Source: Margaritispora aquatica
Lineage: Eukaryota; Ascomycota; Leotiomycetes; Helotiales; Discinellaceae
NCBI GenBank assembly: GCA_007644065.1
Contig: VJWN01000014.1
Location: 558,001 to 622,000 of the forward strand
Reading direction: 5' to 3'
Length of the DNA: 64,000 nucleotides
Shown here in pieces: positions 1 through 11,188 of the stretch. Each line of letters begins with the position of its first letter. Positions within the stretch are counted from its first letter, which is position 1. A model generated the notes under the pieces. It worked only from the letters and a program-made list of their open reading frames with translations, ran no database searches and was not told the DNA's origin. The position numbers were made by a program, and so were the translations under genes.

Positions 1-1
1 G

Positions 2-664
2 GCAACTGTAGCAGAAAACAACGCAGCTGGACCATATTATGCTTCTGTCAAAAGTATTTTGGCAGGCTATGCTTTGGATCCTGCTCTTTCGTGCTATATT
101 GCTCCTCCAAAGACGTCTTCGACACTCGCACTTCCAACCTCAACACGACGAGCAACCTCTTCATCTGTTGCAAAGACGTCATCAACTATGCTCAAAACAA
201 CCTCAACTAGCAAGAAATTGTCGTCGACAAGCAGCCTTCGCATTTCGACATCCTCATCCAAGTTGAGCTCACGCTCTTCGTCGATCAAGTCAACAATCAC
301 AACCATCCCAAAATCCAGTTCTACCAAGTTGTCATCAACTGTCAAGCCCCTATCAAGCAGCAAAGTAACTAGCACTCAGAAATCCACGACATCCACCTCT
401 CTTCGTACAACCAGTACTCGTTCCACGACAACAACGGTCAGTCGTCCTAAGCGTACTGCTAAAAATCCCCGTACTACTCCAAAGCTTATATTGTTTTCTT
501 AGGCGAATCTCTCACCTTCTATGGTAATACCACCAGGTGCTTGCGGTGCACCTTATGGTAACTCGTGTGGTGCAGGCTTTTGCTGCAGTCAGTATGGGTA
601 TTGTGGAACTGGAGGCAGTTGGTGCGGTGCTGGGTGCCAAAAGGCTTTTGGCATGTGCTATTGA
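2..664 (+). CDS. C-terminal part of a secreted Ser/Thr-rich protein with a terminal chitin-binding (CBM18) module
   Basis: The frame is open from the window edge, so the N-terminus and catalytic domain, if any, lie outside. A very Ser/Thr/Lys-rich linker (about residues 38-126 of the visible part) is typical of extracellular, O-glycosylated fungal enzymes. The frame then meets a stop at 500-502, but this is an intron end: donor GTCAGT at 437, TGCTAAAA branch-like site, acceptor TTCTTAG ending at 502 (66 bp, phase 0). The last exon encodes a cysteine-spaced hevein-like module (ACGAPYGNSC, then FCCSQYGYCG and WCGAGC) and stops at 662-664. CBM18 modules bind chitin or GlcNAc polymers in the wall or extracellular space. 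The upstream catalytic family cannot be told from the visible remnant (GPYYASVKSILAGYALDPAL). Confidence 0.72.
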
Positions 665-1286
665 GCCGATGCGGATCCTTCATGTCATAATCAATGTGGT
701 GGAAATACAGCAAGATACTTTGAACAGACGCCAAATTGATCGGATATACTCCCCCAATGGCAACTTGCGTGGTTGTGTTACCTGAGATAAGGTAGAGATT
801 GGTAACTCGACATATCGCCACGTGATTGTTCTTGGTCTCAGCTGAGGTGCCTTGCATTCCAACCTGAAGTTTCCAAGGTTAATATGAGGTGGGCTTGCAT
901 ACCAAGTGTCCTGACTTAATATATGGGTAAGGATCAGTTGGAGTCGCTTCACCTGAAATGATCTCTCACTCACCCACCGGGACCTCTTTCGGGTTAGAAT
1001 GTCTCATTTCTCGGCTATAATTCGCAGGAAGTTGTCACGTGTGATGGGCAACAGCAACTTGCCGTCTATTTCATTCTCACAACCAACACTGCCAATTATC
1101 GCATGCTTTGAGGTTTATTTATCTTCCTCTTTGCTTTCGTAGTCTTTGATCTTGACACTGTTTTATGATACAAAGCTTCTTCGAACTTATTTTCTCAGCT
1201 CTCTTTCAGTCAGCTGACCAAAATGGTCACCTAGTTCGCTTAACTCTCCCAAGTCTTTAGGACAATCAATTAATCTACTTCCTGAT
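665..1286. other. Intergenic, no gene seen
   Basis: This is the 3' flank of the CBM18 gene and the upstream region of the zinc-finger gene. Short open frames exist on both strands, but none has a plausible start, splice sites or recognisable product. Confidence 0.6.
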
Positions 1287-3772
1287 ATGTGCTTTGTTAT
1301 AGAAACGGAAGCTGAAGGCATGCATCATTCTATAGGAACTGATGCAAGCATTGGCACGATCAAGCAGTGGAGAAGCAGTTCAGATGTAGGCAGGGTTTCG
1401 AAGACATGTGCACATGAACTTCGTTGGGGATGTTGCTACTGTAGGGTGCACGCTGGAATGACAATTGCTACTTCTGCGTGTCCTGAATGCTCACATTGGC
1501 GCTGCAAGGATTGCAACGTTGAGTTTGTGAAGCACCGGCTGAAGTCTGACAGGGAAATCCACCATGGTGCTAGGAAGCCAACGAAGGATCCTTCAGAGTC
1601 ACTGTTATCTTCAGCTACTCGTAGTTCTTCTCCCAAATTGTCTCAACGGCCCTTAGTTGAAGCACGAAGCACAGTGCTGAATCGATCAAGCCTCTCCACA
1701 AACTGCATCTCAACCCACACTACAAAACTTGAGAGCAAGGACAAAGAAAAAGCCTCAAGCATGTTCTGTCCAGTGTAATGTACACTTTCAATAAGGTCAG
1801 ACAGTCACCACTAATGCATCATTAGATATCCTTCAATTGAAGCCAATGACTTGTATAAAGTCGAGCCGGTTCATGACGAGTCTTCAACGTTCTCTTCCGC
1901 ATCTATAAAAAGCCCATGCACATCAAGCGAAATACTTTCAAATCGACTGTTGTCGGATGATACGATAGTCACTCCTTTGAGCACCAATGACGAGGTCGAT
2001 TCTGAGCTTGATGGCAGTGAAAAATATGACATGGATGATAGTGAATCCGAGCAGTCTGTGGCCGCACGTCAACATATGTGGGAGTTGGAATCCTTCTTGG
2101 TGGGACTGTTCGGAGACAATCTGTCTTTAGTTTCACGCATTCTCCCACAAGCTTTCAATATTATCGAGCTTCAATCAATGATTTCCCAAGAGAAATACCT
2201 CCAAGGCTCTAACCTAGGGACAACCCTTGCTTCGACGATTGGAAGATTATTATCTACAGTAGATGAAAGACGCTTTACTTCCTTTGGATCCAATCAAGAA
2301 AATACACCCAGTGCTGGTAGACAGTCCAGCCAAGGTTCAAGCAACGGCACCTCTCAGTCAGCTAGTTCTGTCAATCCACCAAAGGCTCGGAGATCCGATG
2401 TTTCAAATTCAAGGCGAAAGAAACGAGATAGGAGTCCAGATGACCCTGAAGAGCCTGGAGATCAATTGGGTATCAAGAGATCAAAGTACGGCTCTGTTCC
2501 AGGCTCTCGATCATTCTCGTGCCCATTTTACAAAGCCAGACCTGAAAACTATGGTATCTACAAGCATGAAATGTATCGAGTTTGTTCCGGCGTGAAAGTC
2601 CCCGAGGTCAGAGTCGATCGAATATTGTAAGTCAATTTACGTGAAGTGAGAATACTAGCAAGCTAATGAACTTTTAGACGTCACCTCGAAACAGTTCATC
2701 TGCACTGTGATCGGTGCCAGTACTTCTTCAAAGAAATTGAAGAGCTAGAGGCCCACCACCAAATGACAACTCCTTGTACTCAAAGAGTCTTTGTGCACAA
2801 GGAGGGCATTGGTCTAACTCAATACAAATTGATAGTAGATAAATTCAAAGGCAAAATGCCTGAGTTTCTGAAATGGTTTGAAATGTGGAAGATTGTCTAT
2901 GGAATTATTGCTGGACCGGATGTCACTCCATGTTGGTGTTCTCTACTACCCACCAATCCCGTTCTTTGTACTAACGAGCGATAGGGTATGAGCCTCCAAT
3001 GCGAGCCACTGTATCCACGCCAGACTTTTGGCCTTTACTGCAAAGCCTACATACAATGATCGTAGCACTAGACTCGCCTATATCAGCACAGCGATATTCC
3101 CTTCTAATTCAATCCATTCGTCAAGCTTTGCAACAAGATTCACCGGAGTCAATACAAACTTCTTTCTCTCCAAATCAACCAGAGGACAATAATGATATGC
3201 GCTCGCAAACCCGACCAGGCAACGCAAAGAATCAGATTAATGCATCGCCGGGACGCATGGCAACGGAGGGAGTCCCTGGAAGTTTGACTGCCGATAATAC
3301 AGAGCAATTACTCAATGATCAGGAGAGTGAGGGATGGCCAGATAGATTGCTTGCCTCAGATATACCTAGTGCTCCACTTTCACCAAAACGAGCAATCTAC
3401 GAACCCACCGTCACGTCAATCTGTAATCCACAACAAGCTATCGATTCACAGAACTTTCTAGAATGCCCACAACAAGTAGACTTGGATTCTCAGCTGGATC
3501 TACAAATCGACCCCTTCAATGCCGACACAAGGTTTTTGCAAAATCCACCTCTCGCTAACTTCTTAAAGAACGACCTATTAGAAGTCGACTTTGGAGAATC
3601 TTCTTGGAAATGGGGAACAGAAGATTTTGACTCTGCATTGAACCCGGAGTTGTCACAAAGAGATAATGAATTCTTGTCGTCAATGTTAGATCAGGAAATG
3701 TACGATGGTTTGGCTGAGACTGAGATGAAAAGCAAGCGTGACAAGAACAAGGGCCTTAAATTCGATTGGTAA
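1287..3772 (+). CDS. Zinc-finger protein with N-terminal zinc ribbon and central fungal C2H2-like domain
   Basis: Four exons: 1287-1774, 1826-2626, 2678-2931 and 2985-3772, giving 776 residues. The introns are 51, 51 and 53 bp, all GT-AG; two have CTAAT-type branch sites and the third has GTACTAACG. Residues about 48-80 carry a ribbon beginning WGCCYC and ending CPECSHWRCKDC. An acidic, low-complexity middle is followed by a Lys/Arg-rich stretch (about 350-365) that could be a nuclear signal. The domain at about 405-460 starts SCPFYKARPENYG and continues HLETVHLHCDRCQYFFKEI. This is the layout (CPFYK, RHL, CxRC, H) of a widespread family of fungal regulatory-looking proteins of unknown function. 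The C-terminus is acidic and Gln/Ser-rich. A nuclear regulator is an inference. The ATG at 1287 was chosen because it is the first in frame after upstream stops. Confidence 0.8.
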
Positions 3773-4012
3773 TATGTCAGATTATATACCCCATGAATGC
3801 ACACCAACATCATTTCAAAACTAAATCTTGGAGCCCAGCTCTCATCCTCTTAGAACATCTCTCATAGTTTCCTGCCAAAGCCACTCCTCCAATTTCCCCT
3901 CCCTAGAGCTGAACCATGTCAGTAAGCGAATCCCTTCCAGTGATGTCACGCACTTACACTTCTCCTCATAAATTCACCTTAGAAATGGTGATTCTCAAAA
4001 TTACCGACTGTC

Positions 4013-4168
4013 TTACGACCTCCATAGCCTATGAATAGTTAGGGTCAACAGAACGATGCCTGCGAAAACGCAATACGAACCTGGATCCACAGGCTGTGGC
4101 CGCGGCGGTGGCGGCGGCGGCTCATTGCTCCTAGTCTTAAGCGTCGGAATGGCAGCGATATTCTGCAT
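4013..4168 (-). CDS. Possible 51-residue proline-rich single-pass membrane peptide
   Basis: A short frame encodes a peptide with a run of six prolines at residues 17-22 and one hydrophobic segment (YCVFAGIVLLTLTI, about residues 32-45) followed by basic residues at the C-terminus. This layout resembles tiny mitochondrial or ER membrane proteins. Downstream on the same strand lies a textbook intron signature (GTAAGT donor at 3957, CTGAC branch, CAG ending at 3909), which suggests the region is transcribed in this direction, perhaps with an intron in the 3' UTR. I do not recognise a family, and the model could be incomplete. Confidence 0.4.
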   Translation of the reverse strand: MQNIAAIPTLKTRSNEPPPPPPRPQPVDPGSYCVFAGIVLLTLTIHRLWRS

Positions 4169-4711
4169 CTTGAAAGAGTGAGACGTGTATTAGTTTGCTT
4201 GTGGATTGTGATGATTTGCGAAGTATAGTGGGAAAGTGTTGGGGAGAAGAGATTGAAGATTGAAAAGTGAGCAGATGCATTCCAGTCTTTTATCTCGAAG
4301 AATCAACGCCCTTAAGGAAGACTCTCATCATCGGCGTTCGCGACTTGTCGCGCGAATAATGGCAACTTCCTTATTCCTGCCAGCAGTAGCAGGCATTCTC
4401 GTGACTTCCTCAAGTCCCGGTAGGGCGCGGTAGGGCAATAGTCTCGGCTATTTCAGGAGAGCGGTGAGTGAGGCAACGCTATACCAACACAATAAGTAGG
4501 GCTACTGTCCATCACGCCCCTATAAATAAATACTTCAGGATGACCTGAATATTTCAGAAGTCCTTCTTGGCAGTATTGAGCAGAATCCCTGCGCTACGGT
4601 GAAAGTGTCAAGGATCAGCAATCTCATCCTCGCTTAGGTAAATTATGCCGATTTAGCCCACAGTCACAAATATAAACTCAAGTTGAATCACCCTCGACAT
4701 CAAAACAAACA
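4169..4711. other. Intergenic, no gene seen
   Basis: Upstream region shared by the small minus-strand frame and the tRNA gene. It contains a short direct repeat of the sequence CGGTAGGGC around 4420-4436 but no supported gene. Confidence 0.5.
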
Positions 4712-4799
4712 GGCCGGATGGTGTAGTTGGTTATCACGTGTCCTTAACAATGTCATTGTAGTACGGACAAGGTCCTGAGTTCAATCCTCAGTTTGGTCA
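4712..4799 (+). tRNA. tRNA-Val (AAC) with a 14-nt intron
   Basis: A full cloverleaf can be drawn. The acceptor stem GGCCGGA pairs with TTTGGTC (with three G-U pairs), and the discriminator is A at 4799. The D-arm GTGTAGTTGGTTATCAC is the form usual in eukaryotic tRNA-Val. The anticodon stem TGTCC pairs with GGACA, and the T-arm is CTGAG-TTCAATC-CTCAG. The anticodon AAC sits at 4746-4748. The loop is 14 nt too long, which places an intron at 4750-4763, directly after position 37, the canonical site for eukaryotic tRNA introns. Mature length would be 74 nt. It decodes GUU, and GUC by inosine at position 34. Confidence 0.92.
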
Positions 4800-4808
4800 T
4801 CTGTTTAA

Positions 4809-4814
4809 TTTTTT
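4809..4814 (+). terminator. Pol III T-run terminator of the tRNA-Val gene
   Basis: Six Ts begin ten bases after the tRNA end, and a second T5 run follows at 4817-4821. This is the usual RNA polymerase III termination signal. Confidence 0.75.
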
Positions 4815-6169
4815 GTCTTTTTGCTGCTTTCAAAGTTGTCGACGATTATCGGGTAATGATAAAGATGCGTTGTCAGATACACTGAATGTTCATGAAAAGA
4901 CATAATTGGTTTTTTGAAACCCATCATATATTCTTCATCTATAGACATGCATATAAAAAGCAGAATACTCATTGTTTTATCTTCAATCACTTCTTACCAG
5001 CTGGCGTGTGAGTGCTTTGTGCCGAGGTATTCCCATCAATCCCACTCCCAATGAGCTGCATTTCTCAACCACGCACCACGAAAACAAGAACTCTCGTTCA
5101 CAAAATCTAGACTTTTGTTAGATTTCTCTAGTCCCAGTAGTTCTTGGTATGATTAGATCAAAGCTTAAAGTATAAAGTGACAAATGAGAGAGAATTCATG
5201 CGAAGTCTTGAACATGTTTATGGTTCGGCAAATCTTATACCCTGACAATCAACGGAAAGCGTCTTTTCTGGCCATAATTGTGGTTGCTGAACACTAGTAG
5301 CAATACCGTAAAAACAGACTACAGTCGGGTGAGACGTTGTCAGATATTGATCTTTGATCGATGCCTAACAGGAAAGATACCAGTCATCTTTGCATGGAAG
5401 GTGGTGAATATATGTTAGAGGTTATTTGCTCAGTCGCCAATCGACGCGAGGTACGAGAAGTAGGAGTCTTAGAAATGCAAACACCCAAAAAACCTAAAAT
5501 AGTTGACGCGAGGATAGAGGGACTCGTACAACTTGCAACTGATCGAGAACACTGGTGATTCCAATCCACAATCACTGCCTATCGAAAACGTCATGATTGC
5601 TTTTGTCAACGTGCCAACTCCCGCCCTCATCCCTCCTTTCCTAGCCCTCCCAAACTCGCTTAACTTCTTCCTCCTTCAACCTTTACCGGAACCGTCTTGG
5701 CACGTTTCGCATACCACGAGTCTACCACACGAAACAAACCTTCTTCCTCATCCTATCTTCTCAGCCACTATCTCCATATTTAGCTATCCACGATCCGAAA
5801 ACATTCATGCCTGTGTCCGCGCTTCCTCACAACGAATCCCATTGCAAGGACAGCACAGCCGATGCTTACATCCCATATATTAGTCTGAAATAAGGGATAT
5901 TCCATCCCCCAAGCCCATACCACCCACGCCACAATTCATATGCAGATCCCGCAGTTCGTCATACGACCGAGCGGGCACTGGCGGACATGTCTTCGGGCTG
6001 TTGTGCGTACGTCGATCTCTCTGGGGTGGTGCATGAGTGCTTCCCTGCCCATGTTAGAGCCGCTCCAGGTACAGAGTCAGTCCCCTTCTGCTATCCCCTT
6101 CGTACAAGTAACATAACCTTCCCACTCTCAACTAATCCCAAGGCTGGCCTTTATTATTACCATCAACTA
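4815..6169. other. Long upstream region of the aquaporin gene, no gene seen
   Basis: Several frames of 60-116 codons occur on both strands, but none shows a domain, a secretion signal or spliceable continuation. The frame that runs into the aquaporin is open from 5987, but its first 60 or so residues look like untranslated leader translated by chance. Confidence 0.5.
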
Positions 6170-7279
6170 ATGCACCCACCAAAGATGCCCATTCCCATTA
6201 CCTATCCACATAACACCAAGGCAGGCAGCTTTGTCGCACCCCGCACGCCGGCTCCATTACCACCCCGCTACAGTCCACCTATATTCGAGCGATCAGACAT
6301 GGTTCGTGAGAAGCCGAACAATCACCTGGGATGGCTGCCGGATATAGTGAGGAATCACATTATTGCCATGATAGGAGAGTTTGTGGGGACGACATTTTTC
6401 CTGTTCTTTTCGTTCGCGGCAGTCCAGACGGCGAATGCCAAGACAGATAACTTGCCCCGAGTGGGCGCAATTGGTGCGCCGAGTTTGCTACAAATCTCGT
6501 ATATTGCATTTGCGTTTGGACTGAGTTTGATGGTGAATGTGTGGGTTTTCTTTCGGGTCTCTGGCGGCATGTTCAATCCTGCTGTAAGTATTTTGGAGCT
6601 GTCTAGACTACCGAGTACTGATCGAAAAAGGTTACGATCGCGCTCTGTTTGGTGCAAGCCGTGCCGGTCATCAGAGCTCTCCTTCTCATTCCAACTCAGA
6701 TCATTGCGGGGATCTTGGCAGCCGCCATGGTGTCTGGACTTTTCCCTGGAGACCTGAATGTTGGAACTACACTTGGAACTGGAACATCCCCGAACCAAGG
6801 ACTTTTCATTGAGATGTTCATGACAGCCATGCTGGTAGTCACCATTTTGATGCTCGCTGTGGAGAAACACAGGGCTACACCGATGGCACCCGTTGGAATT
6901 GGAGCAGCCTTACTTCTTGTACATCTCATCGGTATGTTTCATATTAATCCACTGTGTGTGACCATGCTGACGATCAATATTAGGCATAAACTACACCGGA
7001 ACATCAGTCAACCCAGCAAGGACCTTTGGACCATCTGTGGTCACCGGAGTATGGCCCACTTACCATTGGCTATATTGGATAGGACCAATATTAGGCGCGA
7101 TAATCGCCGTAGGATTCTACAAAGCTCTGAAGTTTCTGGAGTATGAAACTGCCAACCCAGGACAGGATGACGATGGAATTCCATTCTACCGAGTGGTTGC
7201 AAACCATCAACATCATCGGGCACCACAACGGAGCAATAGTATCTCATCCTTAACGCCCTTTGCACATGCGGGTGCGTGA
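6170..7279 (+). CDS. Aquaporin (MIP family water channel)
   Basis: Three exons: 6170-6583, 6631-6931 and 6984-7279. The introns are 47 and 52 bp (GTAAGT...AAG and GTATGT...TAG). The product is 336 residues from this ATG, or 293 if translation starts at 6299 (MVREKPNNHLGW). Both half-helix signatures are intact: MFNPAVTIA in the first half and SVNPARTFGPS in the second. Each exon junction falls close to a pore loop. The residue after the second NPAR is Thr, not the Asp typical of glycerol facilitators, so an orthodox water channel is more likely than an aquaglyceroporin; that is inference. The N-terminal tail is Pro-rich and cytosolic, and six or so hydrophobic helices are visible. The start is uncertain because two other in-frame ATGs (5987, 6185) exist. 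Confidence 0.92.
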
Positions 7280-8123
7280 CTAGAAGAGCTCAAATTTCAA
7301 AAATTCGAAGACATGATATCTGAGAACATGAATATGGGAGTTGATGGGGCATTTTGAGATAAGCTCGTGATAACGGCTCACTTATGGAACTTTTTTTTTG
7401 CTAGCGATTTTAGCGTTTATGACAATTGTAACACAGAACAAATTATGTAATGATGTGAGAGGGATATAGAGTTGGGCACAAAACATCAAGCGGGCAATCC
7501 AATACCGGTATTGTGGAAATCGTTGTCAGCACTTGGCGAGTACTATCCGTCTTGGTGCCAAATACTTTATGATAGTTCATTCCACTGCCAATCAAGATCT
7601 TGTTAGACGAGTATGAATAAACCAACCATCTACACAAATATGTGCCGTATTCATCAAGAAAAGTGCGTCGTTGCAAATGTGACTTGAACACTTGCTTATC
7701 TTGCTTAGCAAAAGACACATTCAATTTCAGACATAAGACCATACTTGAGTGTATCGACACGCTGTTCAAACTCGAAAAACATAAGTCGCAGCAAGAAGAA
7801 CCAGATTCTTCAAGTGAATCAAAGAGACTTTGTCAATCGCAAGTGTTATGAATGTATGATTAACGTGATTAATCTCTGTATCATGTTGGTGGTAAAAGAG
7901 AATATCGCTTGACTTCAAAAAGTTTGATTCCAATCACAGATTGAGGGAAAACCATCCAGATGAACACCAATCATCATGAACATGCCCAGCATAGTATTTA
8001 AGCAGCAAGATATCTTGCTAGTTGTGATATACAATCAAAGACAAAAAGCATCCAGAAGACCGCCAAAGAATACAGCAGATCATCACAAGAACAAGAAATC
8101 CTATATCAAGTCGCAATCCTAAC
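7280..8123. other. Intergenic, no supported gene
   Basis: Holds the aquaporin 3' flank and the leader of the next gene. A plus-strand frame ending at 7851 contains a cysteine cluster (RRCKCDLNTCLSCL) but has no ATG upstream of the cluster and no convincing splice partner. Confidence 0.5.
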
Positions 8124-8480
8124 ATGGCGACTGAACACCACAAGAAGATCATTCGTTTAGTCCAAGATCAGAAGCGCCGAGATTTTCAACTTCCAACTAC
8201 CACCTTCAATCGATTTTGGACATGCTGTACTTGGCTCGACGTACCCGGTCCAGTGCGTAAGACTTTGCACCCAAACGACTGGGCTGCAAGTAGACCTCTC
8301 CTGGCAAGTATCATGTTTTATGAAATACTAGGGTGCTAATATAACCAACAGTGCAAGAAGATAAACACATCTCAGGATAAAGAATGCCGTAGATGCGGAC
8401 ATCAGAAGTGCCGCGCTTGTGAGCAGACGATTGCCTGGAGGTATAGGCATGGCAATATCAATACGTTCACATGGTCCTGA
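8124..8480 (+). CDS. Small zinc-knuckle protein, function unknown
   Basis: Two exons, 8124-8303 and 8352-8480, give 102 residues. The intron (48 bp) starts with GC: the donor is GCAAGT, the classic form of the rare GC-AG class, with a GCTAAT branch and AACAG acceptor. Splicing here keeps the frame and joins the cysteine motifs. The protein has WTCCTW at about residues 32-37 and then ECRRCGHQKCRAC at about 71-83, a C-x2-C-x-H-x2-C-x2-C set that should bind zinc. The rest is basic. The same signature occurs in the genes at 1287-3772 and 29433-30252. No enzyme domain is present. The transcript probably has a leader of about 100 nt. Confidence 0.75.
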
Positions 8481-8875
8481 TGCCGAAGGGGGAATGTAAA
8501 GAAGTGATGATAGGTTACTGGAGTCTGGGAGGTTAGGAAGTTAGGTGGTAGATCTACACTTGTAGAGCAAACCAAATCGTTTCTGCAAAATCCATCTCCA
8601 TGAACCGCGTAAAATCCCGATTATGAAACGAGACTGATTTAAAACCCAAATATGACTAGAAAACATTGAGGGCTTACTGATAAACACTGGAAGTGCTAAT
8701 GGTTTTGTTGCTGCTATGTAATGCATGTTTATAGAAAGCAGAGGAGGAGGCTGATCGTCGCCAACCTCCAACTGATGCCGAGGCAAGTATCAACATCACC
8801 CCAACTCTCCAAAAACATCAAACCTCAACCACCAGCACTCTTGATGCCTCTTTGTCGCGCTCAACGAGCGCGCCA

Positions 8876-10570
8876 ATGTCAGGCTTCTATCATTTGCCTC
8901 TGCGATCGCGCCCAGCCTGGATAATCTTCAATCTACGCGTTTCATGGCAATTGCGATGCCATTCTCTACGAGCAGTGTCAACCAGCCATGAAGCTCCCAA
9001 GCCGCTCCGCAGAAGCTACCAAGATGCGGTCACTCTGTTGGAATCCCTACAGTCCAACCGGGCGGTTGTTGGATCCATATCGAGCTCGACACGAGACATG
9101 AATTTGGATGCCATGCCTGAGATGATAGAGTGGATGCGCAAGGCGGGGTATAAACCAGAGGATCTCCATAAACATGGGCTCAGGTGTATACATGTTGCTG
9201 GGACTAAGGGGAAAGGTAGCGTATGTGCCATGACAGAGAATATACTCATGCAGTATAGGAAGAAAGGAGGGAAAGCAGACGATGTTGAGGAAGGGTTAGG
9301 CAAAATTGGTTTATATACATCGCCACATCTCATTGAGGTGCGAGAACGAATACGCATCAATGGATCGCCAATTTCTCAGGAACTCTTTGCTATGTACTTT
9401 TTCGAGCTCTGGAGCCGTTTTGCAAAGGCAGCTGGAGTGCGTGAGGAACATCACTCGACAGACCATCAGCCAGGATTCTTCCGCTTCATGACAATACTGG
9501 CTTTCCATACCTTCATCCAGGAGAAAGTGCAGACTGCAATAGTTGAATGTGGCATAGGAGGGGAATATGATAGCACGAACGTCTTGCTAGCAGAAGCTGT
9601 TACGGTGTCTGCGATAGCTAAGCTGGGTATTGATCATGTAGGGATGTTGGGGGACACGATTGAGAAAATTGCATGGCACAAGGCAGGAATTATGAAGACA
9701 GGAGTCCCAGCGTACACAGTCCCACAGGCTTTGGAAGCGCAGGAGATTCTAGATACTAGAGCTGCAGAGAAGGATGTTGACTTGAAGGTTGTCCAACACA
9801 TCCGAAGCATCGAGAATCGAGACATCACCTTGGGACTCGGAGGAGACTTCCAATTTGATAACGCCAGTCTAGCAGTTGCAGTATCTGCCTCGCACCTCAA
9901 AGCGCTAGGTGTCACTGATGACCTCCCTGAAGATATCATTTCCACGACTGCAGTGCTTCCTAGCAAGTTCGTAAATGGTCTGAAGACCGTCCTCTGGCCA
10001 GGGAGATGTCAAATCATCAATGATGGCAACGTTGAGTGGCATGTCGATGGTGCGCATACTACAGACAGTATAATAGCTGCTGCAGTCTGGTTTCACACTA
10101 ACTATGCCATCGCCATGCAAAGCACTACGCCACCTGAGCATATGATGTTGATATTCAACCAACAAGACAGAGATGCGTCGGCCCTCATGAGAACGTTGAT
10201 GACCAATCTGAGAAGAATGCCATATCAACAAGGCATTCAAGAGTCGATTTCGAAGAAAAATTTCTATCAATTTCCAGCTCGTATCTTCCGATACGCGGTG
10301 TTCTGTACCAATGATCCTTTTCCTCGCAGTAAAGGAGCACTACCTCGAGATCTTAAGCTGCAGAATGATGTTGCAAAGCTGTACACGAACCTTGATAGCA
10401 ATGGCTTAACCATGACGTATGAGAGTGTAGAAGAAGCAGTTGAATTGGCTTATAAGGTCGCAGAAGGAATACCGCGATTTATGGTTTTTGTTACTGGGAG
10501 CCTGCATTTGGTTGGTGGCTTACTTCAAGTGTTAGAGAAACGTAGGTTGGTACGAGAGAAGGGTGCATAG
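8876..10570 (+). CDS. Folylpolyglutamate synthase, intronless paralogue
   Basis: A single 564-residue frame. The enzyme adds glutamates to tetrahydrofolate (Mur-ligase fold, ATP-dependent). The P-loop GTKGKGS lies near residue 108. It is followed by GLYTSPHLIEVRERIRING, ECGIGGEYDSTN, LGIDHVGMLGDTIEKIAWHK with the KAGIMK lysine, and a C-terminal FVTGSLHLVGG. YDSTN and the second-domain layout fit MET7-type FPGS rather than dihydrofolate synthase. The N-terminus before residue 40 is basic and Ser-rich, which suits mitochondrial targeting. The first ATG in frame is 8876. About 400 bp upstream of it hold no gene. A second FPGS, with four introns, sits 6 kb downstream at 16450-18113, so one of the two copies is likely specialised or redundant. 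Confidence 0.9.
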   Translation: MSGFYHLPLRSRPAWIIFNLRVSWQLRCHSLRAVSTSHEAPKPLRRSYQDAVTLLESLQSNRAVVGSISSSTRDMNLDAMPEMIEWMRKAGYKPEDLHKHGLRCIHVAGTKGKGSVCAMTENILMQYRKKGGKADDVEEGLGKIGLYTSPHLIEVRERIRINGSPISQELFAMYFFELWSRFAKAAGVREEHHSTDHQPGFFRFMTILAFHTFIQEKVQTAIVECGIGGEYDSTNVLLAEAVTVSAIAKLGIDHVGMLGDTIEKIAWHKAGIMKTGVPAYTVPQALEAQEILDTRAAEKDVDLKVVQHIRSIENRDITLGLGGDFQFDNASLAVAVSASHLKALGVTDDLPEDIISTTAVLPSKFVNGLKTVLWPGRCQIINDGNVEWHVDGAHTTDSIIAAAVWFHTNYAIAMQSTTPPEHMMLIFNQQDRDASALMRTLMTNLRRMPYQQGIQESISKKNFYQFPARIFRYAVFCTNDPFPRSKGALPRDLKLQNDVAKLYTNLDSNGLTMTYESVEEAVELAYKVAEGIPRFMVFVTGSLHLVGGLLQVLEKRRLVREKGA

Positions 10571-11188
10571 AGTATGGGGTGCAAAAGGATGGAAGCTGAA
10601 GCTGCAACAGCCAATTCCAGTGTGGAATGGTTGTAAGATAGGAGACAGGTGCCACTATTCATGGCATAGTTTCGAGATCTCCACTGATGAAGATTTATTG
10701 GTTGGATCTGGTGATTATTAGGCGTTTCAATGATACCCACCATCTCTGTTTTCTAAGATAGGCTTATAGTTTGAACACTATGAAATACCACATATGGGCT
10801 TGAACTTTTGATGATTTACACAGTCTTTGACATCCATTGCATTACTATAGCTGTCCTGACCCAAGACAGCATGCCGTCAATCACACCGAACAACGCGATT
10901 TATGTCCTCGCTACAGTTGAGGAAATAAGCGAGTGAGCAAATTGCAAGGAGAAACGAATTCAGGCCTCGACGAGAATCCATCATTTTGAGGCGTCTCTTA
11001 TTAATAATAACAGTGGAAATTTATAAATGTTTCTCTCCACTCTCTTGGACTTTTATGAATTGGCAATTGCTTTGTCAGATACACGATTCCGTGTTTTTCA
11101 CAACATCGCATATACAAACTCAAACCACTTAAATAATGTCAACTGCTTTACAACTACACGATACGACATCAAACAAAAACACCTACAA
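10571..11188. other. Intergenic between convergent genes
   Basis: 3' flanks of the FPGS paralogue and of the oleate hydratase. Nothing recognisable. Confidence 0.6.

Noticed and set aside
5533..5883. 116-codon plus-strand frame upstream of the aquaporin
   Set aside because: Pro/Leu/Ser-rich chance frame with no domain; probably leader or intergenic.
6355..6870. 171-codon minus-strand frame across the aquaporin
   Set aside because: Covers the aquaporin exons and an intron in antisense; no protein features.
7642..7851. Cysteine cluster frame (RRCKCDLNTCLSCL)
   Set aside because: Resembles the zinc-knuckle theme, but no ATG or splice partner gives a complete gene, so not called.
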